DNA of 12,083 nucleotides from Desulfosporosinus sp. UBA5188 (GTDB taxonomy: Bacteria > Bacillota > Desulfitobacteriia > Desulfitobacteriales > Desulfitobacteriaceae), in the NCBI GenBank assembly GCA_002413075.1, contig DHWG01000021.1, positions 521 to 12,603 on the forward strand, read 5' to 3'. Positions 6,075-12,083 of the stretch are shown in pieces. Numbering within the stretch: the first letter of the stretch is position 1; every line of letters starts with the position of its first letter. Below the pieces are notes generated by a model. The model made no database searches. It was not told the DNA's origin and saw only the letters and a program-made list of their open reading frames with translations. Both the position numbers and the translations under genes were made by a program.

Positions 6075-6587
6075 AGCAAGGACTTAAGACTAAATGACGA
6101 AATCCGGGTTCGGGATGTTCGTCTCGTCGGTGAAGAGGGAGAACAACTGGGAATCATGGCGACTAGAGATGCCTTGAACATTGCCGTTGAGAAGTCTTTA
6201 GATCTCGTAGAGATCGCACCGACGGCTAAACCGCCAGTCTGCAAACTCATGGACTACGGGAAGTACAAATACGAGCAAGCTAAAAGAGACAAAGAGGCTC
6301 GTAAGAAGCAAAAGAATATGGAAATCAAAGAAGTTAAATTGCGTCCTAACATTGAGGACCATGACTTCGAAACAAAAGCCCGCAACGCCCAACGCTTTTT
6401 ACTCGATGGAGATAAAGTTAAGGTGACGATTATGTTCCGTGGCCGGGAAGTCACTCACCCGGAGCTTGGAAAGACGTTATGCGTAAGACTGGCTGAATTT
6501 TGTAAAGCAGAGTGCACTGTCGAACGCGAAGCGAAGCTTGAGGGACGAAACATGATCATGATCTTAGCCACGCTTAAGCACGACTAA
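6072..6587 (+). CDS. infC: Translation initiation factor IF-3
   Basis: IF3 binds the 30S subunit, keeps it from joining 50S early, and checks start codon and initiator tRNA. The protein is 171 residues when started at ATT 6072, the normal length. Starting at the first ATG (6156) would give only 143 and delete the conserved ISKDLRLNDEIRVR and the first strands of the N-domain. Domains: N-terminal about 1-70 (ending in AKPPVCKLMDYGKYKYEQ), a lysine-rich linker helix (about 70-85, KRDKEARKKQKN), and a C-terminal domain from IKEVKLRPNIEDHDFETK to the end with VTIMFRGRE. It is the first gene of infC-rpmI-rplT, a very conserved order. Probable double control: transcriptional attenuation by L20 in the leader, and translational autocontrol through the AUU start. 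Confidence 0.96.
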   Translation: MSKDLRLNDEIRVRDVRLVGEEGEQLGIMATRDALNIAVEKSLDLVEIAPTAKPPVCKLMDYGKYKYEQAKRDKEARKKQKNMEIKEVKLRPNIEDHDFETKARNAQRFLLDGDKVKVTIMFRGREVTHPELGKTLCVRLAEFCKAECTVEREAKLEGRNMIMILATLKHD

Positions 6588-6616
6588 TTACTTAATTACC
6601 GAGAGGAGATTTTCAA

Positions 6617-6814
6617 ATGCCTAAAATGAAAACACACCGCGGAGCGGCAAAGCGTTTTAAGAAAACAGGAACTGGCAAAATTATCCGTATGCATGGTTAC
6701 ACAAGTCACATGCTGGAGAAAAAATCACCAAAAGTTAAACGACACTTGCGTTCATCCACAGTGATGGACAAGTCTGACGTCAAACGAATTAAAAGTTTAC
6801 TTGCTTATCTATAA
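6617..6814 (+). CDS. rpmI: 50S ribosomal protein L35
   Basis: A small, very basic component of the large ribosomal subunit; 65 residues, close to the usual 64-66. Recognised by the N-terminal MPKMKTHRGAAKRFKKTGTG and the KRHLRSS segment in the second half. GAGAGGAG at 6601-6608 is well placed 8 nt before ATG. It lies 29 bp after infC and 26 bp before rplT, as the middle gene of the operon, and follows the control of the leader upstream of infC. Confidence 0.98.
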   Translation: MPKMKTHRGAAKRFKKTGTGKIIRMHGYTSHMLEKKSPKVKRHLRSSTVMDKSDVKRIKSLLAYL

Positions 6815-6840
6815 TATTTGACTAGAAGGAGGTCTTCCAC

Positions 6841-7200
6841 ATGGCCCGTGTAAAAAAAGGCGTAACCAAACATGCTCGCCACAAGAAAATATTAAAATTA
6901 GCTAAAGGATATCGTGGGGCGAAAAGTAAACTCTACCGTCCTGCTAATGAGCAAGTTCTAAAATCCTTAGCTTATTCTTATGCCCATAGAAAAGATAACA
7001 AAGGCAACTTCCGTAAACTCTGGATTGCCAGAATCAATGCAGCTTCCCGTATGAACGGTTTGTCCTACAGCCGCATGATGAACGGTTTAAAGAAAGCTGG
7101 AGTAACTGTCAATCGAAAGATGTTGGCGGAACTCGCAATCAGCGATGCTGCAGCGTTCACAGAGTTTGTCAATGTAGCTAAAGTACAAATTAACGGCTAA
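6841..7200 (+). CDS. rplT: 50S ribosomal protein L20
   Basis: Binds 23S rRNA early in assembly of the large subunit, and in Firmicutes also binds the infC leader to repress the operon. The 119 residues are the usual length. The N-terminus MARVKKGVTKHARHKKILKLAKGY is the long basic extension that reaches into rRNA. It is followed by SYAHRKDNKGNFRKLWIARINAA and the C-terminal globular part with SRMMNGLKKAGV. AAGGAGGT (6826-6833) is a nearly ideal ribosome binding site, 7 nt before the ATG. It is the last gene before a terminator. Confidence 0.98.
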   Translation: MARVKKGVTKHARHKKILKLAKGYRGAKSKLYRPANEQVLKSLAYSYAHRKDNKGNFRKLWIARINAASRMNGLSYSRMMNGLKKAGVTVNRKMLAELAISDAAAFTEFVNVAKVQING

Positions 7201-7205
7201 AACAG

Positions 7206-7229
7206 GAGGGCGCGATTGCGCCCTCTTTT
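7206..7229 (+). terminator. Terminator after rplT
   Basis: A perfect 8-bp GC-rich stem, GAGGGCGC (7206-7213) with GCGCCCTC (7218-7225), has a GATT loop and then only four T residues. The short T-run suggests partial readthrough into the downstream methyltransferase gene. Confidence 0.8.
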
Positions 7230-7278
7230 ACATATTAGACGGTCAATCAGATTTTCCTCACTCCTGGAGGTGGTATAC

Positions 7279-8079
7279 ATGATTGAGTCCTTGCAAAATG
7301 AGCAGGTGAAACATGTGGTTTCTTTGCAGCGACATAAAGCGCGCGAGGAGGCCCAATCGTTTGTGGTTGAAGGCTGGCGATTTGTCGAGGAAGCAGTGCG
7401 TAGAAACGCCCCAATTATAAAGGTGTTTGTTTGTCGGGATCGTGAGACTCCAGAGTGGAAGGTCCTTCATCAAACGTTGTGCGAGCGAAGTATCCCTTTT
7501 GAGGAAGTCAATAAGCGTGTTCTTCGTAAAATGAGTGCAACAGCAGAACCCCAAGGAATTTTAGCCGTTGTACGCCAAACGATCTATACCTGGGCGGATC
7601 TGCAAATTGATCGGAATTCGGTGTTGCTTATTTTAGATGGTATTCAAGATCCCGGAAATTTAGGGACTATACTGCGCACCGCATTGGCTTCAGGTGTGCG
7701 GTATGTCTGTTTGACACCGGGCACCGTTGATTTATATAATCCGAAAGTATTGCGAAGTACAATGGGTGCTGTTTTTTCATTAGTCCTTCTGCCCGGACAG
7801 CAGCCAGAGGATGTTCTGGGCTTTTGTCAGGAGCGGGGTTTAAAACTTTTTATGGGAGATATTCAGGGCAGCTCCGTTTACCATACACAACTAGGAGATG
7901 GCCCAGTTGCGTTGATTGTAGGAAACGAGGGTAAGGGACCCTCGTTATCCTTTCGGAGAGCAGAGGTCCAGTACGTTACGATTCCAATGGCCCACGATGT
8001 TGAGTCCCTTAATGTAGCGATCGCTACGGGAATATTGCTTTATGAAATAGTTCGCCAGAGGGATTCTTGTACAACATAG
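7279..8079 (+). CDS. ysgA: SPOUT (TrmH/SpoU) family 2'-O-ribose RNA methyltransferase, YsgA-like
   Basis: Uses S-adenosylmethionine to methylate a ribose 2'-OH, most likely in 23S rRNA. The 266 residues have an N-terminal L30e-like substrate-binding domain (about 1-105, with FVVEGWRFVEEA at 28-39) and a C-terminal SPOUT knot domain. Its three motifs are DPGNLGTILRTA (124-135, Asn127 and Arg133), VGNEGKGPS (214-222) and IPMAHDVESLNVAIA (235-249). The start ATG 7279 is set by GGAGGT (7266-7271), 7 nt upstream; the frame is open further up to a TTG at 7216 in the terminator hairpin but has no ribosome binding site there. B. subtilis ysgA, which lies by pheS, is a likely counterpart; I recall it being named rlmP for an A-loop 2'-O-methylguanosine. 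The exact target here is inferred only. No promoter was seen in the short gap behind rplT. Confidence 0.9.
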   Translation: MIESLQNEQVKHVVSLQRHKAREEAQSFVVEGWRFVEEAVRRNAPIIKVFVCRDRETPEWKVLHQTLCERSIPFEEVNKRVLRKMSATAEPQGILAVVRQTIYTWADLQIDRNSVLLILDGIQDPGNLGTILRTALASGVRYVCLTPGTVDLYNPKVLRSTMGAVFSLVLLPGQQPEDVLGFCQERGLKLFMGDIQGSSVYHTQLGDGPVALIVGNEGKGPSLSFRRAEVQYVTIPMAHDVESLNVAIATGILLYEIVRQRDSCTT

Positions 8080-8096
8080 AAGATCTATGCTATAAT
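8067..8096 (+). promoter_or_regulatory. Promoter for the pheS T-box leader, overlapping the end of the methyltransferase gene
   Basis: A perfect -10 TATAAT (8091-8096) is preceded by TG one base upstream (extended -10, TGCTATAAT). The -35 is TTGTAC at 8067-8072 with an 18-nt spacer. The -35 lies within the last codons of the methyltransferase gene. The start should be near 8103, giving a leader of about 345 nt. Confidence 0.8.
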
Positions 8097-8156
8097 TTTC
8101 TGTAAATAAGTTAATTCTATCGACAAATATACTTAAATAATGCGATGATCAGGTTA

Positions 8157-8386
8157 AAAGGACCGTTTTCTTTTCAGGGAGGCATGGCCAAAGACTGTGA
8201 GCCAGCTAAGAACGCATCCACCTCTTATTATTGAGAGGTTAAATTTCGCCTGGGAGTGGCCTGCTGATCGTAGGTAGGCCCGGTTTCCTCCGTTAACGGG
8301 AGCTTAAGTGTGGCTATATTGGCCAAACTAGGGTGGTACCGCGAGAGTAGATTCTCGTCCCTTTCAAGGGACGGGCGTCTTTTTTT
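8157..8386 (+). promoter_or_regulatory. T-box leader, phenylalanine-specific (specifier TTC)
   Basis: This cis-acting RNA reads uncharged tRNA-Phe and controls pheST. Stem I runs from about 8160 (GGACCG) to 8288 (CGGTTTCC), with an internal hairpin CCTC/GAGG at 8231-8238 side. The specifier TTC lies at 8245-8247, six bases before GAGTG (8254-8258). CTCCGTTAACGGGAG follows (8288-8302 region). The T-box core is AGGGTGGTACCGCG at 8330-8343, an exact match to the family consensus. The antiterminator can form from CGAGAG (8342-8347) with TTCTCG (8352-8357), which conflicts with the terminator stem. The specifier agrees with the synthetase downstream. Confidence 0.94.
8349..8386 (+). terminator. 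Attenuator terminator of the pheS T-box
   Basis: The stem is formed by 8349-8363 and 8366-8380, whose core is CTCGTCCCTT with AAGGGACGGG, and it is followed by seven T residues. The alternative T-box antiterminator uses the 5' arm. Confidence 0.93.
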
Positions 8387-8447
8387 ATTATCATGGTAAG
8401 ATCCAAGATGGTAAGTGGCTGTGTTATATTTGGAAAGGGTGGTTCAC

Positions 8448-9470
8448 TTGAAGAATGAAATAAGACGTATTGGAGAAGAGGCATTACGAGAACTGAAGGA
8501 GCTAGATGGGACGGAAGCGCTTCAAGAACTTAAAGTCAAAGTTCTCGGAAAAAAAGGATCGTTGACCGCATTGCTGCGAAAAATGGGAAGTTTAGGTCCA
8601 GAGGAACGACCGATTATTGGGCAAGTGGTCAATGAGATGCGTAGTCGACTAGAGCAAGCGTGGGAAGAACGGAGTGCGGAGTTAGATCTAATGTTCCTGC
8701 AGAAACGCTTGGCAACGGAACGCATTGATATCACGCTACCGGGAGCACGTGTTCGGCGAGGACATCATCACCCCGTCACACAAATCGTGGAAGAAATTGA
8801 AGATATCTTTTTGGGAATGGGATTCCAAATTGCTGAAGGACCGGAAATTGAGACGGATTATTATAACTTCGAGGCGCTTAATCTACCAAAGGACCATCCA
8901 GCTCGCGAAATGCAAGATTCCTTCTATATTACAGAAGAAATTTTGCTCCGAACTCAGACCTCTCCCGTTCAGATCCGTACGATGGAGAAGCTCTGTCCGG
9001 CACTGCCCGTGAAGATTATTGCTCCAGGGAAAGTCTATCGTAATGATGATGATGCGACCCATTCTCCGATGTTCCACCAGGTTGAAGGACTTGTTGTGGA
9101 CAGTGGGATCCGTTTGTCAGATCTCAAGGGGATTCTTTTGAATTTTTCCCGCCAAATGTTTGGTGAATCCAGAGAAATCCGTTTAAGGCCAAGCTTTTTT
9201 CCTTTTACGGAGCCAAGCGCCGAAGTAGATATCTCCTGTATGCTTTGTGGGGGAGCGGGCTGCCGTCTCTGCAAAGGCTCTGGATGGATCGAAGTATTAG
9301 GGTCAGGAATGGTTCATCCCAAGGTCATAGAAATGGGCGGTTATAATCCGAAAGAGGTCACAGGATTTGCCTTCGGTATGGGCGTTGAGCGAATCGCTAT
9401 GCTGAAATATGGAATTGAAGATATGAGACTCTTGTTTGACAATGATTTAAGATTTTTACAACAGTTTTAA
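8448..9470 (+). CDS. pheS: Phenylalanyl-tRNA synthetase alpha subunit
   Basis: Catalytic subunit of the alpha2-beta2 class II synthetase that charges tRNA-Phe. With a TTG start at 8448 it has 340 residues, the typical length. AAAGGGTGG (8434-8442) sits 5 nt upstream, and the first residues MKNEIRRIGEEAL match the family. The frame extends back to GTG 8415, but that start lacks a ribosome binding site and adds an atypical tail. Domains: N-terminal coiled-coil arm that contacts tRNA (about 1-90), then the catalytic core. Motif 1 lies around HPVTQIVEEIEDIF (108-121), motif 2 is RNDDDATHSPMFHQVEG (198-214), FPFTEPS lies at 251-257 and motif 3 is GFAFGMGVER (306-315). Four cysteines (264, 267, 272, 275) in CMLCGGAGCRLC form a probable zinc knuckle, which I recall in other Firmicute PheS proteins. 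pheT follows after 12 bp. Confidence 0.97.
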   Translation: MKNEIRRIGEEALRELKELDGTEALQELKVKVLGKKGSLTALLRKMGSLGPEERPIIGQVVNEMRSRLEQAWEERSAELDLMFLQKRLATERIDITLPGARVRRGHHHPVTQIVEEIEDIFLGMGFQIAEGPEIETDYYNFEALNLPKDHPAREMQDSFYITEEILLRTQTSPVQIRTMEKLCPALPVKIIAPGKVYRNDDDATHSPMFHQVEGLVVDSGIRLSDLKGILLNFSRQMFGESREIRLRPSFFPFTEPSAEVDISCMLCGGAGCRLCKGSGWIEVLGSGMVHPKVIEMGGYNPKEVTGFAFGMGVERIAMLKYGIEDMRLLFDNDLRFLQQF

Positions 9471-9482
9471 GGGGGGAAGGTC

Positions 9483-11888
9483 ATGAAAGTCAGTTTAGAA
9501 TGGTTACGCGAACTCGTTGATGTGGATCAGAGCGCAGAAGAATTAGCGGAAACGTTAACCCGTGGCGGGATTGAAGTCGAAGAGGTCGTGAACCTTAATA
9601 AAGGATTCGAAAAAGTAGTGATCGGTGAAATAGTCAGTATAACAAAACATCCGGATGCAGATCGACTCTTGGTTTGTGCCGTGAATGTGGGGCAAGAGAT
9701 CATTACGATTGTCACTGCGGCACAAAATTTACAGGTTGGAGACCGCGTTCCTGCTGCCTTGGTAGGATCGACCCTACCCAATGGACTTGCAATTCGAAAG
9801 TCCAAACTTAGAGGGATTGTCTCTTACGGTATGTTTTGTTCACACGAAGAGCTGCTTCTTGAGGTCACGGTAGGTTTGGAACGCAGCACAGAGGGGATTC
9901 TTATTTTACCAACAGAGGCCCCAATTGGAGAAAATGTCGGCACCTATTTAGGACGGGAAGACAGTATTTTAGACTTAGAACTCTATCCCAATCGACCAGA
10001 CTGTTTGGCGATGGCGAATGTTGCTCGTGAAGTCGCGTCTCTCACCGGAAAAAAACCTCATTTACCAAAATGGTCAGAACAAGATCCGGTGCTCATACTG
10101 CCAACACCCACGGATCTTCAAATTATTATCGAGGAAGCTGAATTGTGTTGGCGTTATGCCGGTTTAGTCGTTGAGGAGGTCCATATCGTTCCTTCTCCGG
10201 AGTGGATGCAGCGCCGACTGAAAGCCGCCGGAATTCGCCCCATCAATAATATTGTGGATATTACGAACTACTGTATGATGGAAATGGGACAACCCTTACA
10301 TGCCTTTGACCGGGATAAGATCAGTGGCAACGTTCACGTTCGCGCTGCCTATCCCGACGAAATAATTGTTTCTTTGGATGGGGTTGAACGCAAACTACAA
10401 GCGGATACTCTGATTATTGCAGACGACCTCCAACCTTTGGCAGTCGCCGGCGTAATGGGCGGGTTAAACAGTGAAGTGACAAAAAATACGACGCGACTAC
10501 TGATCGAATCTGCGCATTTCTCTTCGGTCAGTGTCCGTCGAACAAGCCGTCGTTTAGGACTGAGGTCTGAGGCCTCTAACCGCTATGAAAAGGGAATTAA
10601 TGCCTATGGGTGCGTAGCGACACTAGGGCGAGTTTGTGAACTGATCCTGGAATTAGGGGCGGGTCGTCCTGTCGCACTGGTCGATGAAGTGAAGAATCTT
10701 CCGCCTCATCGTCAAGTGAGTCTCTCCGTCCAACAGACTGCAACGATCCTTGGAGTCGAACTTAAAACAGCGGAGATTCGGCAAGTTCTGGAAAACTTGA
10801 ATTTTTCGTATCTAGAGAAAGATGGACTATTTAACGTTGGGATTCCAACCTACCGTGCCGATATTACCATCGAAGTGGACCTTATAGAGGAAGTTGCCCG
10901 TCTGATCGGCTTTGATCGTATACCGACAACTCTGCCTCAAGGGGATCTGACCCAGGGCAGGAGAACGGCGGAACAGGAATTCCGCCGCCAACTCCGTAAG
11001 GCTTTGGCTCAGTCTGGAATGGATGAGGTCATTACCTATTCGTTCACTCGCGCGAGCGCAGATGCGCAGTGGGGTAGCGAAAAACATTCGATTCCTTTGC
11101 TAAATCCGTTGCGGGAGGAACTGGGTGTTATGCGAACCTCACTTGTGCCGGGACTACTCGATGTAGCCGCACGAAACGTTGCACGACGTAATACGGATGT
11201 GAGCATTTTCGAGATAGGGAATACTTATTGGGGTGAGGAACAACCTTTGCGGAAGCTTCCTCGAGAAGAATTGAGAGTGGCTGGGCTCGCTGTGGGGAAG
11301 ACCGGAAGGCATTGGCTAAACCAACCTGTGAACTATGATTTCTATTATCTCAAGGGCATTTTAGAGGGGTTGGCTGTGGAATTCGGGCTACCGTTAGACT
11401 ACAGGATTCCTAAGAATCAATCCTTACGACATCCGGGACGGTCAGCTGACGTTTATCTTCAGAATCAATGCATTGGATTCCTTGGTGAAATGCATCCCTC
11501 CTTGGAAAAAGAGTGGGGGCTTGAGCGGGTGGTATTATTCGAATTAGAGTTTACGGCCTTGTTTGCGCAGATGCGACAAACCGTTCGGGCTCGCTCTATC
11601 CCCCGTTTCCCTGCAATACAGAGAGATCTAGCTGTTGTTGTAGCCGATGAAACCCCAGCTGACGCCGTGATGTCTAAAATGCGCAAGCTTGGCGGGGAAT
11701 TATTGCAACAAGTAGAAATATTTGATGTCTATAAGGGGAACCCTATACCTGATGATCGTAAAAGCCTGGCGTTTTCGTTGCGTTACCAGTCTTTAGAACG
11801 AACGCTGACTGATGAAGAAGTAAATCAACTAAATACGCGTGTTTTAGAGGGAATTCAGCAGGAGTTCTCAGCAGAATGGCGAAAATAG
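9483..11888 (+). CDS. pheT: Phenylalanyl-tRNA synthetase beta subunit
   Basis: Large subunit of the tetrameric phenylalanyl-tRNA synthetase; binds tRNA and hydrolyses mischarged Tyr-tRNA-Phe. The 801 residues are full length. Domains in order: N-terminal B1 start (MKVSLEWLRELVD); EMAP-like tRNA-binding domain (about 40-153, with HPDADRL at 56-62 and GMFCS at 116-120); B3/B4 editing domain (about 210-390, with IRPINNIVDITNY at 251-263 and GQPLHAFD at 269-276); B5 DNA-binding-like domain (about 405-480, ending VDLIEEVARLIGFDRIP); a degenerate catalytic-like core (about 490-690, with ITYSF and IFEIGN); and a C-terminal ferredoxin-fold anticodon-binding domain (about 707-801, starting RSIPRFPAIQRDLAVVV). 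The GGGGGGAAGG stretch at 9471-9480 directly after the pheS stop supplies the ribosome binding site. It is co-transcribed with pheS under the phenylalanine T-box. No terminator is seen between pheT and the next gene. Confidence 0.98.
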   Translation: MKVSLEWLRELVDVDQSAEELAETLTRGGIEVEEVVNLNKGFEKVVIGEIVSITKHPDADRLLVCAVNVGQEIITIVTAAQNLQVGDRVPAALVGSTLPNGLAIRKSKLRGIVSYGMFCSHEELLLEVTVGLERSTEGILILPTEAPIGENVGTYLGREDSILDLELYPNRPDCLAMANVAREVASLTGKKPHLPKWSEQDPVLILPTPTDLQIIIEEAELCWRYAGLVVEEVHIVPSPEWMQRRLKAAGIRPINNIVDITNYCMMEMGQPLHAFDRDKISGNVHVRAAYPDEIIVSLDGVERKLQADTLIIADDLQPLAVAGVMGGLNSEVTKNTTRLLIESAHFSSVSVRRTSRRLGLRSEASNRYEKGINAYGCVATLGRVCELILELGAGRPVALVDEVKNLPPHRQVSLSVQQTATILGVELKTAEIRQVLENLNFSYLEKDGLFNVGIPTYRADITIEVDLIEEVARLIGFDRIPTTLPQGDLTQGRRTAEQEFRRQLRKALAQSGMDEVITYSFTRASADAQWGSEKHSIPLLNPLREELGVMRTSLVPGLLDVAARNVARRNTDVSIFEIGNTYWGEEQPLRKLPREELRVAGLAVGKTGRHWLNQPVNYDFYYLKGILEGLAVEFGLPLDYRIPKNQSLRHPGRSADVYLQNQCIGFLGEMHPSLEKEWGLERVVLFELEFTALFAQMRQTVRARSIPRFPAIQRDLAVVVADETPADAVMSKMRKLGGELLQQVEIFDVYKGNPIPDDRKSLAFSLRYQSLERTLTDEEVNQLNTRVLEGIQQEFSAEWRK

Positions 11889-11934
11889 AAGATAAGATGA
11901 AAGTAGAACGGTATTAAGAGAGCGAGGGAAAATT

Positions 11935-12083
11935 GTGACACATGAATCAGACAAAATCACCGTTGAGATTTTTGGAGAAAAACATGTGGTCCGCGGTGAA
12001 GGGACAGCACCGTATATCCAAGGGTTGGCGCATGAAGTCGATAAGAAGATGCGTTTGATTGCTCAACGGTTACCTCGCTTGGG
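11935..12083 (+). CDS. zapA: Cell division protein ZapA (3' truncated)
   Basis: ZapA is a small cytoplasmic protein that cross-links FtsZ filaments and stabilises the Z ring. Only the first 49 codons are present, ending at the right edge. They read MTHESDKITVEIFGEKHV, then a segment with GTAPYIQGLAHEVDKKM that matches the family's globular head; the C-terminal coiled coil would lie beyond the window. The start is GTG 11935, with GAGGG (11924-11928) 6 nt upstream; the nearby ATG at 11942 is in another frame. It lies 46 bp after pheT with no terminator between. B. subtilis also has zapA close downstream of pheT, which supports the call. Confidence 0.85.
   Translation, partial: MTHESDKITVEIFGEKHVVRGEGTAPYIQGLAHEVDKKMRLIAQRLPRL

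Noticed and set aside
6156..6158. ATG as the start of infC
   Set aside because: It would remove 28 conserved N-terminal residues of IF3 and has no good ribosome binding site; ATT 6072 does.
7216..7278. Upstream extension of the methyltransferase frame
   Set aside because: It starts within the rplT terminator and lacks a ribosome binding site; ATG 7279 is preceded by GGAGGT.
8393..8415. Direct repeat ATGGTAAG at a 15-bp interval before pheS
   Set aside because: Two copies of eight bases in an A+T-rich leader tail are too little to call a repeat element.
1..12083. CRISPR arrays, tRNA or rRNA genes, transposases, prophage or toxin-antitoxin genes
   Set aside because: None was seen on either strand; the coding content is conserved housekeeping synteny, so no novel multi-gene system is claimed.

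Overview
This window looks like the chromosome of a spore-forming, low-to-mid GC Firmicute. The best guess is the Desulfosporosinus/Desulfitobacterium group of Clostridia, judged from overall protein character and gene order; no search was run. Supporting signs are tRNA-responsive T-box leaders, an L20-type leader ahead of infC, a YtxC-family sporulation protein beside thrS, strong AAGGAGG-like ribosome binding sites and frequent non-ATG starts. All genes lie on the + strand.

Layout. (1) 1-2178: the 3' part of a PLP-dependent Orn/Lys/Arg decarboxylase (speA-like, cut by the left edge), followed 3 bp later by spermidine synthase speE. This polyamine unit is closed by a strong terminator at about 2263. 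(2) 2179-2657: the only sizeable stretch without a recognised gene or named leader. It holds a paired-hairpin element, two terminator-like hairpins, a perfect 20-bp palindrome and several further inverted repeats. (3) 2658-3554: ytxC. (4) 3528-5829: a near-consensus promoter inside the end of ytxC, a threonine T-box leader (specifier ACC) and thrS. (5) 5879-7229: a second near-consensus promoter, an L20/infC-type attenuator leader, then infC (with an AUU start), rpmI, rplT and a terminator. (6) 7279-8079: a SPOUT/TrmH-family rRNA methyltransferase resembling B. subtilis YsgA. (7) 8067-11888: a promoter overlapping the end of that gene, a phenylalanine T-box leader (specifier TTC), then pheS and pheT. 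(8) 11935 to the right edge: the start of zapA.

How the genes work together. Most of the window serves translation: two aminoacyl-tRNA synthetases, initiation factor IF3, two 50S proteins and an rRNA methyltransferase. Three attenuation leaders each follow their own sigma-A-type promoter. The two T-boxes sense uncharged tRNA-Thr and tRNA-Phe, and the infC leader probably senses free L20. Several genes use weak starts: AUU for infC, UUG for pheS, GUG for ytxC and zapA.

The coding content is conserved housekeeping synteny, and I do not see a convincing novel multi-gene system. The parts most worth a second look are the structured intergenic region 2183-2480, the function of YtxC with its C-terminal cysteine cluster, and the start-codon corrections.
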